Shown piece by piece: positions 50,694-59,678 of a stretch of 64,000 nt of DNA; within the stretch, counting starts at the first letter, position 1; every line of letters starts with the position of its first letter. The notes beneath the pieces were generated by a model. The model had not been told where the DNA came from. It did not search any database and saw only the letters and a list, made by a program, of their open reading frames with translations. Source of the stretch: Microbacterium sp. cf046 (lineage in GTDB: Bacteria > Actinomycetota > Actinomycetes > Actinomycetales > Microbacteriaceae); contig NZ_FOZJ01000003.1 in assembly GCF_900114345.1 (NCBI RefSeq), forward strand, positions 310,001 through 374,000, read 5' to 3'. The translations under genes were made by a program, and so were the position numbers.

Positions 50694-52448
50694 CTAGTCC
50701 TCGGTGAGGGTGTCAAAACGGAGCCCGCTGGACGACTCCCCGCGGCCGACGGATTTGCGGTTCGTGAACCACACATACAGGTGACCGTCGCTGTCGCGAG
50801 CTGCCTGGAAGTAGCGCCGGACGACCGCGCCCGATCGTGGTATTTCCTCCTCTGGGATCAGCAGGTCCGAGTCCGGATTGCCCAGCAGGTCCGCGCGGCT
50901 TGTGACCACGCGCCGTACGCCGTCGAGATCGAGGACGGCGCCACGAGCCAACCTGATCTCCGGGCTTTCCGGGTCAACACGAACGGGAAGGAGAGGTATC
51001 CACCCGGTCGGCACGGAAGATGCGAGCCGGTATTCCGGCACCTCCCCATCCTCGGAGACCTTTTCCTCGATGGGGAAGTTCAGTGCGTCTGAGGCTCCGT
51101 CAACTGCTTCGAGCAAGGGGCTCGCGAGCCGCCGCTCGATGGCCCAGGCGAGGTTGGCCGTCTCATCCCGGGCCAAGAGCACCTCCTCCAGAGCGGGGCC
51201 CTCAAGCGGTTGCATGATGCTTGGTGGGAGGAACAGGGCGTTGATCAGCGGTCGGCCGTCGACGTCCTTTTGCGGCGTAGCAAGCACGAACATGTCGAAT
51301 CCCGCTCGATCGGCCAACTCGGGGTCGCCGTTAGGTCGGAGGAGTGTCTGGATCCCGAAGGTGTCGGTGACTACGAGCGACCGAGTCGCGGTGATGGTTC
51401 CTACGGGCAGGTCGATCGGGATCAGGTACCAGTCGTTGCCGTATCCGCTCATTGCTTCGAGCATGAGGAGCATCGGCAGCTCAGCTGGCCCGGGTTGGAG
51501 TGCGCCGAGGTCGAGGAGGCCGTCCTCGAACTCGAAGAAGCGCGGCGCGGGGACTCCGCGAACGGTCAGTGGTGCCGGGATCACGGTCTGGGTCACGATC
51601 GATCCGGCCTCGGCTGGGCTGGTTCCGAGGTTGATCCTCGCATCGCGGTCCACGCTGTACCAGTCGAAGTCTCCGCCGGGGTACTCACGGGCCGTCAGCG
51701 TGTATTCGTCGAGCGGGTCGTCAGAGAGTCGGGCGGCGACGGAGAAGGCATGTTCCATTCGGTCACGCTGCCAGGCCTGCGATTCAGTAGGCGTCGGATG
51801 GCTGAACAGTGCGGCCGTCCACTTCAGCCAGTCCGCGCAGGCGGCACGCACTTCGGCTTGATCTGCTGCATCGACTGGCGGGTTCAGATCGGGCAAGTCG
51901 CGGGTGGCGAGCTCTGCGCGTAGCCGTCTACCGTCGAGCGCTCGTCCGGCGACTAGGTCGAGGTAGCGGAGGGTCGCGGCATCCGATCCGGCAGGTGCGG
52001 CGGGATCCGGCCGCTCCACCGCGAACGCCGACATGAATGCTGCTCGATAGTCCGTACCAGTACTCTGCGCGGCCAGCACACGCAGGAAGTGTTGTCCGGC
52101 CTCGACTGCTAGGCGCAGCCCCTCGAGACCTGTGAATTCGGAGTCTGAGACGGAGACGGGCTGACGTTCGACGAGCGCTTCCAGCGGCAGCAGGCCCAAG
52201 TCGAGGGACGGCGCCGAGGTTTGGGTCCCGTCCGGGAGCGGGCCGAGCACGTAGCGGCTCAGTGGCGCGACCTGGCCGCGCCAGCGGGCGATGATCGGAG
52301 TGCCGCCATCCTCTCCCTGGAATTCACCGACCTGCCATTGGCGACCCAGCAGCCACAGCGGGTCCCAGATGCGGGCGGCCACTCCCGGGGTGTCGTCGCC
52401 CCTTCGGGGGAGCGGCTCCAGCCGGGACCATGTGGTGATGGAGGGCAT
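50694..52448 (-). CDS. Uncharacterised protein of giant-protein operon (584 aa)
   Basis: A 584-aa protein with no domain I can name. A striking conserved-looking N-terminal block, WDPLWLLGRQWQVGEFQGED (residues 28-47), recurs in hypothetical proteins of several phyla to my recollection, so this is a real family. The protein is acidic, beta-rich in its C-terminal half and has no signal peptide, transmembrane segment or recognisable catalytic motif. It starts 9 bp after the 1437-aa gene and is the last member of the operon. A structural or scaffold role is possible from composition; function unknown. Confidence 0.8.
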   Translation of the reverse strand: MPSITTWSRLEPLPRRGDDTPGVAARIWDPLWLLGRQWQVGEFQGEDGGTPIIARWRGQVAPLSRYVLGPLPDGTQTSAPSLDLGLLPLEALVERQPVSVSDSEFTGLEGLRLAVEAGQHFLRVLAAQSTGTDYRAAFMSAFAVERPDPAAPAGSDAATLRYLDLVAGRALDGRRLRAELATRDLPDLNPPVDAADQAEVRAACADWLKWTAALFSHPTPTESQAWQRDRMEHAFSVAARLSDDPLDEYTLTAREYPGGDFDWYSVDRDARINLGTSPAEAGSIVTQTVIPAPLTVRGVPAPRFFEFEDGLLDLGALQPGPAELPMLLMLEAMSGYGNDWYLIPIDLPVGTITATRSLVVTDTFGIQTLLRPNGDPELADRAGFDMFVLATPQKDVDGRPLINALFLPPSIMQPLEGPALEEVLLARDETANLAWAIERRLASPLLEAVDGASDALNFPIEEKVSEDGEVPEYRLASSVPTGWIPLLPVRVDPESPEIRLARGAVLDLDGVRRVVTSRADLLGNPDSDLLIPEEEIPRSGAVVRRYFQAARDSDGHLYVWFTNRKSVGRGESSSGLRFDTLTED

Positions 52449-52457
52449 GGGAGTGCC

Positions 52458-55400
52458 TCAGATCAAGAGATTGGGGTCGGTGGAGGGAACGTCGCCCGCG
52501 ACGTTGAACGGGAGTAGTGCGGCGGGGAGGAACTGCGCGGCGGCGGCGAGCTGATCGGGGCCGATTGTGCGCAGATGCGCCAGATCGAGCGTTTCCAGCA
52601 GTACTTGCGTGAGCGTTCCGACGCTCCAGTCCTCTCGCATCACGGGGGGCACGGCAAGAAGAATCGCGTGTGGTGCGGCGGCGTCGGGTGGGTCGTATCG
52701 AAACGCAATTGCAGTGGTCTCCGTTCTGTTCGGGACAACCTCCGTCCATTCGTCGATGAGCAGTCCGGCGAGTTGCTCAGTGAGGTCGACGCCGCTGGAT
52801 CCGGCCAGCACGAGCGAGACTTGGCCGTCCTGCCCCTCTTCTTCTGTCGCTATGCGTGCACCGAGCCAGGCCTGGCCAGGCCGGTGTGGCACCTGGGCAA
52901 TTCTCAGATCGAGCCCGATTGTGCTGTCGAGGATCTCGGCCTCGCGCAGCGTCAGACCGAGACGTGAGAGGGAGGGTCGGATCCGCTCCATGCGGGTGAT
53001 CCAGGTGTAGGCGGCCAGGCTGTCGCCGCCCAGCAGGCCGGGATCTGCTTCGGACGCGGCGAGGTCAGCGGTGGTCGGAACTCGGAAGATAGGGCAGGCG
53101 ACGAAGCCCGATCCGAATGCGGCCCGGACTCGGCGGACAACCCTGTCACGACGTGCCTCGTCGGGCTCATCGACGTCCGGATCACGAGCGTGCCCAGCCG
53201 CTTCGGTGAGGCGCCTCTGTGCCTCGCTGAGCACGGCGGCGACAGAGGCTGTCGAGGCCGATCCGACGGTGAGTCGGTCATCGTGTGCCCCGGGAATGGA
53301 TGTCAGTGCCCCGGTCACACCGAACTCGGCGATGCCTGCGAGGACGGGCCGAACATCGCCGATCGCCGGTGGGGGGTCCGCGCCCAGCAATCCGTTCAGT
53401 TGGGCATGGAGCCCGTCCAGGGCGGTAACTGCCGCGTCGGCGCGGGCCTCGAATTCGTCGAGGTTCATCCGCCTGTCCGGGGCGGCGTGCGCGGGTTGCA
53501 GGTCCGCCCCATCCAGGGGCCGCGTTCCACTGACCAAGTTGCGCGCCCGCTCGGCGAGTTCGAGCAGATCGGCGAGGCTCCGGCGAGACCGATCCGAGCT
53601 CGGGGAAAGGTCAAGCCGCAGCGCAGGTTCCTCGCCACCGCCCGCCCGGGCAGCACGAACGGGGATCTCGCGGTCCGCCATGGCCGACGCATACGCCCGG
53701 CGCGCGAGCATCGTCGCGGCATCCGCGCCCGCGATCCACACGAGGTCCAGGGCCGACAGCCCGAGGTCAGTGAGCGGCACGACGTGACGATCTAACACCG
53801 CGCCGCCTTCGTCGAGCACCTCCACGGCAACGTCGACCCCGGTCGCGGGACCGATCAGTTGCGATAGCCAGCGGTCGAGAGTCGGCTCGACCAGCGCCCG
53901 GGGCGTGCTTGTGGACCAGGCAGAAGTACGCGCCGCGTCTGGGTTGGCGGCGATCAGCACGCGATGGGTGATCGTCGTTCCAGTGCGCGGCGTTCGGGCG
54001 AACTCGAGGGACGGCGGCGGGGCCTTGCCGCTCGCGATCTCGTCCAGGGATCCGCCGCTGCGTGCCAGATTGCCGCGAGCGAACTGGAAGATGTTCTCCG
54101 CCGTCACCGCATCCGCGGCCGCGTCGACTGCCGCGTCCAGCCCTTGCAGAATCCTGATCAGCTTGGGCCGGTCGCGTACTCCGAGGTTCGGTACCTCGGA
54201 GAGCAGATCCTGAGGATCGTCACTCCAGCGACGATGCAGCACGATGCCGTCGAGCAGGATGCGTCGGCGCACGGCTTCCTCGCCGCTCTCGGCTGCGGCT
54301 GGCGGGGCAATGCGGCGCAGGTCGTCGAGCAGGCGGTCAAGACCAGACTCGTGCAGCGCCCGTTCGACGTCGTAGCCCAGCAGGGCGCCGAGCGACTGCC
54401 CCTGACGAACGCCGTCGAACAGCCGCTGCGCCCGCCGCACTCGCTCCGATGTGAGGCTGACCGCGTACGCGCCGTCGGCGGTCGCGCCGTGGGCCAGGTG
54501 GGCATTCCGCACCAGAGCAGCGGCGCTCGCCTGCCCTAGCGACGGTGCGTGGATGAAACCGGGATCGTCCGGGGCGAGACGCAGTGGACCAGGCTCGTCC
54601 GGCAGGGGGTCGACCGTCGTGCTGGGCTCAAAGCGGAGGTTCTCCAGCCAGCCGTAACCGCCCACGAGGAGGCCGGTCGGCTGGGCGTTGCGCAGTTCGG
54701 CCAGTCGAGCGGTCGCGAACGCGGTCGCCCACGCATCGAGCCGATGCGAACTCGCACCCAGCGCATCGCGCAGCGCCATTTCCAGCTGCGACGGGTCGGT
54801 CGTCCTCAGTTCTTCGAGTGCGGATCGCTCGCCCGGTGGATTCACGGACAGGCGAATGCGAACAGTGTCCGTTGAGCCTGACACCGGCTGCGAGAGCTGC
54901 CGCTTCCAGCCCGGCGTCGATCCCTGATCAGGTGCGAAGTCGACCAGTTCAGAATCGCGGAGGAGTTGTCCAAGCGGATGGTCGTCACTTTCGAGCATCC
55001 GGGCGGCGGCCATGGCGTAATCGCGCAACAGGCTGTGTCGCAGCAGTGCTTCCAACCCCGATGCGGGGGGCCTTTCTGCGAGCGCATCGAGGTCCGCTTT
55101 CAGGAGCTCAGCAATCATCGCTGCGTGATTTTCCGGGACGAGGGGCTTGGCGAGGCGGTGGGTCTCGTCCTCCCACACCAGTCCGCCGTTCGCAGGCGTG
55201 AATCCGAGCCTCGCGTCCGCGGGCAACCGCGAGGTCATCTGCTGCAGCCGGCGCCAGAAGCCGATCGCCTCGAGGTCCCGACCGAGGAACTTGCTCAAGT
55301 GCTGGAGGTATTGCGGCCCCATCGCGCGACGGATTGCGAAGTCGTTTCCCGGTGCATCCGTGCGAAGGATGTCGATGACTTCGGCGTTCGGGTCGGTGCC

Positions 55401-56771
55401 GCGGCCGATCCGGGGCACGTCGCCGAGTGCCGGCCGCCACACGGACTCCCGCAGGTCGACGAGGAGCGTTCGGAGCCTCGCGCTGCGTGCCTCATCGGCG
55501 TCGTCGGTCGCAGCCAGCCGGTGAAGGGAGGTCACGGGTAGCACGCCGTACGGCTGGCGACCGATCCGGATCGCGGGCAGTGGTCCCCCCGGTCGCACCC
55601 AGCGCAGCGAGAATCCTCGCACCCACTCGAGATCTTCGACCGATAGCCTGCCCGCCCGCAGCCCCACGAACTGGGTGAGATAGTAGCCCCACGTGCTCGG
55701 CCATAGCGCGGCTTGGACAGCACCGGCGAGCCGCTCAGTGTCGTCGTCGGCGCCCGGCAGGTGCCCGAGCGCGGAGTCGGCCAGACCCAACGCGGTCGCA
55801 GTGCGACCGGCGTTGCCAGTCGACGTCAAGGCGGTCGACCGCCACTCGGCCGCGAAGCTCTGCTCGCCGCGGAGGTCTCGGCTGACGAACCCCGACCGAT
55901 CATCAGCAGAGTTGTTGGACGGCGTGCCCGGCGCAAGGAAGGCCGCGCCGTCCGTGAACCGCTGCGCCGAAACCAGATCCGCACACGCGGCCGCTCCCGC
56001 GAGCGGATCGCCTGACCGGATTCCGCTCACAATGAGCACGTCGACCCGTGCATCGACGAGGGCGGTACCTGGCAGGGGCACGCGCAGGCCCATTCCTTGG
56101 CGTTCCGCTTCGTCGAAGTCGACCATCCAGGCCATCCCACTGTCCACAGCCGGACCGTCGTCGTTCGCGACAACAGCCGCGTCAAGGTCGGGTCCCACGG
56201 GAAGGTCTGACGGGATGTCGGCACCGGTGACGGAAGTTACCAGCGCACCCGAGCTGTAGACACACGCGGTCCACTTCTCCGGGAGGAGCCTCGCCACAGG
56301 AGTAGACGTTCGCTCGGCCAGCGGGCCGGCCTCCGGGAAGTCCGGTTCCACATCCAGTGCTTCCTCGGGACCGAGGGGCTGGCTGGGCCGCGCCTCCGGG
56401 TTCGTCGGGGTCAGGCGTCGTGCGAGGAAGGCAGCTCGGCCGGGGCCGAATCGATCGACCAGCCCCCGCCAGCACGCGCGCAATCTGCTTTCGTCGGCGC
56501 CTGCTCGCCACTGGGCACGCCAATATCCACGGCCAGCCTCAACCTCCGTCGCGCTCAACCGCGGATCGTGGGCATCGAGATGGATCTTGTCGGGGTAGAC
56601 CCGGACCAGCAGCTCTGCACTGCCGTCCAGAGTCGCGACAAACCGTGCCTCCAACCGCACCGGTAGCAACGCCACTGGGACGGCGGACGACCCCACCGGC
56701 GTCCTCAGCGCCGGTGTCCCAGCCGGATCCAGGGCGAGAAGCGCCCCGATGTCTGCGATGGCGAGGCTCAC
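52458..56771 (-). CDS. Uncharacterised 1437-aa protein of giant-protein operon
   Basis: A 1437-aa protein without recognisable domain. Notable blocks are LLPVRLEARF (residues 35-44), LLVRVYPDKIHLDAHDP (54-70) and IRIGRQPYGVLPVTSL near residue 405. The rest is rich in Ala/Leu/Arg and predicted mixed alpha/beta, with helical segments late in the chain. No signal peptide or membrane helix is visible. GTG 56771 overlaps the stop of the 962-aa gene by one base (TAGTG), indicating translational coupling and probably stoichiometric synthesis with its neighbours. Core-like high GC throughout. Function unknown. Confidence 0.82.
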   Translation of the reverse strand: MSLAIADIGALLALDPAGTPALRTPVGSSAVPVALLPVRLEARFVATLDGSAELLVRVYPDKIHLDAHDPRLSATEVEAGRGYWRAQWRAGADESRLRACWRGLVDRFGPGRAAFLARRLTPTNPEARPSQPLGPEEALDVEPDFPEAGPLAERTSTPVARLLPEKWTACVYSSGALVTSVTGADIPSDLPVGPDLDAAVVANDDGPAVDSGMAWMVDFDEAERQGMGLRVPLPGTALVDARVDVLIVSGIRSGDPLAGAAACADLVSAQRFTDGAAFLAPGTPSNNSADDRSGFVSRDLRGEQSFAAEWRSTALTSTGNAGRTATALGLADSALGHLPGADDDTERLAGAVQAALWPSTWGYYLTQFVGLRAGRLSVEDLEWVRGFSLRWVRPGGPLPAIRIGRQPYGVLPVTSLHRLAATDDADEARSARLRTLLVDLRESVWRPALGDVPRIGRGTDPNAEVIDILRTDAPGNDFAIRRAMGPQYLQHLSKFLGRDLEAIGFWRRLQQMTSRLPADARLGFTPANGGLVWEDETHRLAKPLVPENHAAMIAELLKADLDALAERPPASGLEALLRHSLLRDYAMAAARMLESDDHPLGQLLRDSELVDFAPDQGSTPGWKRQLSQPVSGSTDTVRIRLSVNPPGERSALEELRTTDPSQLEMALRDALGASSHRLDAWATAFATARLAELRNAQPTGLLVGGYGWLENLRFEPSTTVDPLPDEPGPLRLAPDDPGFIHAPSLGQASAAALVRNAHLAHGATADGAYAVSLTSERVRRAQRLFDGVRQGQSLGALLGYDVERALHESGLDRLLDDLRRIAPPAAAESGEEAVRRRILLDGIVLHRRWSDDPQDLLSEVPNLGVRDRPKLIRILQGLDAAVDAAADAVTAENIFQFARGNLARSGGSLDEIASGKAPPPSLEFARTPRTGTTITHRVLIAANPDAARTSAWSTSTPRALVEPTLDRWLSQLIGPATGVDVAVEVLDEGGAVLDRHVVPLTDLGLSALDLVWIAGADAATMLARRAYASAMADREIPVRAARAGGGEEPALRLDLSPSSDRSRRSLADLLELAERARNLVSGTRPLDGADLQPAHAAPDRRMNLDEFEARADAAVTALDGLHAQLNGLLGADPPPAIGDVRPVLAGIAEFGVTGALTSIPGAHDDRLTVGSASTASVAAVLSEAQRRLTEAAGHARDPDVDEPDEARRDRVVRRVRAAFGSGFVACPIFRVPTTADLAASEADPGLLGGDSLAAYTWITRMERIRPSLSRLGLTLREAEILDSTIGLDLRIAQVPHRPGQAWLGARIATEEEGQDGQVSLVLAGSSGVDLTEQLAGLLIDEWTEVVPNRTETTAIAFRYDPPDAAAPHAILLAVPPVMREDWSVGTLTQVLLETLDLAHLRTIGPDQLAAAAQFLPAALLPFNVAGDVPSTDPNLLI

Positions 56772-59659
56772 TAGTCCCTCTCCTCATCCGATCGGAGAAG
56801 CACAGTCGCCGGGATCGTGATCCGCACCGGTGTCTGCCTCAACCGGCGGGAGACGGCGGCGGCGTGTCCCGGTCCGGGCGGCAGGTGGGTCACATCCGAG
56901 GGCGCGGTTCCGACCTTGACTCCGAATCGTGGGGCGGTGGGCTGCTCCGCGATCACCAGAGACCAGGCGGCGATATCGTCTGCGGGGATGTCGAATCCGT
57001 AGAAGCGCACATCCGGCTCCATCGCGCCGGTGAAGATCGGATCGGCGACCTGCGGCCCGCCGTCCGCTCCCGGCCGGATCGCGTACACCACGGCGTGGGG
57101 GTAGCGACGGAGGAGTTCGCTGCGGATGAGCATCACGAAACGCTCACCGGTGGCCCGCGGGCCGCCTAGGATCCGATCTCCCCACTCTGCCAGCGGAGGA
57201 ATGTCGGAAGGAGGGTCGGATGCTGGGCCCGAGTCCCAGAACCGGTCGAAGTATGTCGCCCGCGCCGGTGTTGGAAACTCGCGCCATACCAGTTCGCGGC
57301 CCATCTCGGTGTTGAGGCCGACCATGTAGGCCTCGACGAAGGGGGTGTTGGTGCGAAGAGGGACGACGGTGTTCGGCGGCACGCCGTCGAGACCGGGCAG
57401 CAGCAGGTCCTGGCCGAGTTCGGTCAGCGAAGTGGCCATGGGTGTGGTGAACCGCGGGGTGAAGCGTGCCTCGTCGAGAGCGTGCTCATCGGCGGGGGGT
57501 GGCCCGGGCCGCTCGATCAGCGTGATCACTTGCAGCGCGTAGGTCTCGAACGGGTGGATGCGCAGTTTTGTCTCGGCCCACAGGTCGGCCAGCGTGCCGG
57601 TCGGGAACACTGGGCGGGCGATGAGCGGCCGGAACGGGAGGAACGCCTCGAGGTGTGCGCGAGCAGCCGCCCGGAAAGTGGCGGAGCCGGGGCTGTCGAG
57701 CTTGAGAACAGGATCTCCAGGATCGACCGGGTCGACGGGATCTACCGGACCGGGTTCACCCGCCTCGAATGGGTCAAGCGGATCGGACGGACCTCGTCGC
57801 TCCCTCGCCCTAGGGCGAGCCTCAAAGGTTGCGCCCGGCGAGCCAGCTGACACGACGGGCGCAACCGTGTCCACGACTCCTTCCGATGATCCCGGTCGCC
57901 CGGGGCCGAGTGGGCCGGCATCGCCACGCGGCCAACCGAAGGCGACGACCCTGAACTTCGGTTGCGGCTGTCGCTCGGTCACACGCTTCACCGAGCCCAG
58001 CGGCCAGCGCAGGTCCGGTCGTTCCATCAGCGTGGCAACTCGCTCGATCGTCGCCAGGCCGAAGCGATCGGCGACCGGCTTGGTGGCGAGCCGACTGGCG
58101 AAGACTATTGGCTGCTGGTTGCGCAGGATGCCTGTGCGAATCACGGGTCGCTCAGGATCGACCGGGGCGCGACGTACACGCCGGCCGACTGCGCCCTGCG
58201 CCCGGGTGATCCGGCGGATCGCCATGCTGTATGCCCCGCTGGTCAGCCCGGTCGCCGCCAGCCGAGCCATCAGGCCGCCGCCTGGTTGGCGCGCTGCGGC
58301 CGTGAGTCCGAGTCTGGGCTGGGCGGGGCCAAGCACCTGTAAGCCCATGTCCGGCTCCATGGTGGTGAAGAATCTGCGGTGGAGGCTGCTCGCCACCGCC
58401 CGGCCCAGACCTGCGTGCCGCAGCAGTTCGTTGACCCGCCCGAGATCGGGCGCCTGGTCCCACGCGGCGGCCATCAGGGGCTCCTGCAAGTCCTGGACCA
58501 CCCGTGTGCCGAACGCTGCGACAATGCGTGCGGCGGGGTCGAGGTTGAGTTGCGCGTACCAATCGTCGCGTCCGGCATCTACTGACGCTCTCCCGGACTG
58601 CACTTCGCCGTACCGAGGAGGCGCAAGCAGAGGCCGGGTTGCGGGTACGTCGTCGACGAGATTCAGCAGATCCGCGAGTTCGGTATGGAATTGCTTGCGG
58701 GCGATGGCGCTCGGCCAGCGGTCGGGCGCCGGCCGCAGCGGCTGGAGCGCGCCACCGAGATCGAGCACAGTCGGATCCGGAAGTCCCGCTTCGGGGAGAC
58801 TGTCCGTGATCTCGAATGGACGCAGCCCCACCGTCTCGGGGAGTGGGCGGGCCTTCAGTAACAAGGCAAGTGACCGGAAGTCACCGCCTTCGCCCGTCGA
58901 GAAGTTCCAGTGGTAGTACACCGGCAGGGCCACCGACCGCAGGTCCGGGCCGAGCGCCCATGCCGGATCGAGCCGCTTTTCGTCGTCGGCGCCGATGTCC
59001 ACGCCGAGGCCGGCTTTGACGCCGAGTGCGAAAGTGGGGACGACGCAGGCCAGATACTCCGTCTTCGGTTCGAGTATGCGACCGCAGATGAGCCTGGACA
59101 GCGACCGCTCGGGTCGGTCCTCCAGCAGTCCGGTCAGCTTCTTCCGGTCAGCACCCGCGTTCTCGGTGAGTTGCGCGTGCGCCCATGCCCATGAGACGGC
59201 CAAGTCGGGCAGCTCTGCGGAGGGGACGGCTGGAGCGTCGATAGCTACGACCGGAAGGGAGCCCCGGGTGGGCGGGTCGAGGCGGACGCCGGGCTGGACC
59301 TTCACGACGATCAGGCAGAGCCAGGGGCGGAGCCGTTCGCGCGCGTCTGCCGAGGCGGGGGTGAACAGCCAGGGCAGGCTGGGCTCATCGAACTCGATGA
59401 GTGGGAAGAAGTTCGATTCGAACGTGCGTGCACCGGGGGTGGGATCGGTGCGGATCACCTGCCGGGGTTGCAGTGCGGTCACATGGCTCGGTCCCATCAA
59501 CCGGACGGGCAACGCAGCGCCCGGCCGACCGTTGACCTCGAGCGTGACCGTCGACGAGGTGGTCCCCGGCTGCCCTGCTCCCAGAGTGTCCGGCCTGTCG
59601 AAGGCTGCCGCTCCACCGCGACGTACCCAGGGCACGAAGATCAGGTCTGCTTCACTCAC
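56771..59659 (-). CDS. Uncharacterised 962-aa protein of giant-protein operon
   Basis: A 962-aa protein. It begins with LIFVPWVRRG, has a FESNFFPLIEFDEPSLPWLF block near residue 85, a Pro/Asp-rich linker (PVDPVDPVDPGDP, around residues 640-650) and a strongly patterned FVEAYMVGLNTEMGRELVW plus REFPTPARATYFDRFWD block near residues 770-810. That last block I recall from other large hypothetical proteins, but no function is assigned. GTG 59659 is chosen: a CGGAG ribosome site precedes it and it lies 19 bp after the upstream stop; the longer open frame is antisense-like. No signal or membrane segment. Confidence 0.8.
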   Translation of the reverse strand: MSEADLIFVPWVRRGGAAAFDRPDTLGAGQPGTTSSTVTLEVNGRPGAALPVRLMGPSHVTALQPRQVIRTDPTPGARTFESNFFPLIEFDEPSLPWLFTPASADARERLRPWLCLIVVKVQPGVRLDPPTRGSLPVVAIDAPAVPSAELPDLAVSWAWAHAQLTENAGADRKKLTGLLEDRPERSLSRLICGRILEPKTEYLACVVPTFALGVKAGLGVDIGADDEKRLDPAWALGPDLRSVALPVYYHWNFSTGEGGDFRSLALLLKARPLPETVGLRPFEITDSLPEAGLPDPTVLDLGGALQPLRPAPDRWPSAIARKQFHTELADLLNLVDDVPATRPLLAPPRYGEVQSGRASVDAGRDDWYAQLNLDPAARIVAAFGTRVVQDLQEPLMAAAWDQAPDLGRVNELLRHAGLGRAVASSLHRRFFTTMEPDMGLQVLGPAQPRLGLTAAARQPGGGLMARLAATGLTSGAYSMAIRRITRAQGAVGRRVRRAPVDPERPVIRTGILRNQQPIVFASRLATKPVADRFGLATIERVATLMERPDLRWPLGSVKRVTERQPQPKFRVVAFGWPRGDAGPLGPGRPGSSEGVVDTVAPVVSAGSPGATFEARPRARERRGPSDPLDPFEAGEPGPVDPVDPVDPGDPVLKLDSPGSATFRAAARAHLEAFLPFRPLIARPVFPTGTLADLWAETKLRIHPFETYALQVITLIERPGPPPADEHALDEARFTPRFTTPMATSLTELGQDLLLPGLDGVPPNTVVPLRTNTPFVEAYMVGLNTEMGRELVWREFPTPARATYFDRFWDSGPASDPPSDIPPLAEWGDRILGGPRATGERFVMLIRSELLRRYPHAVVYAIRPGADGGPQVADPIFTGAMEPDVRFYGFDIPADDIAAWSLVIAEQPTAPRFGVKVGTAPSDVTHLPPGPGHAAAVSRRLRQTPVRITIPATVLLRSDEERD

Positions 59660-59678
59660 GATCGAATCTCCGGCCGGT

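Noticed and set aside
50228..50776. Open frame on the minus strand before WD40 gene C
   Set aside because: Arg/Pro/Ser-rich, overlaps the 584-aa gene's end, no ribosome site and no recognisable pattern.
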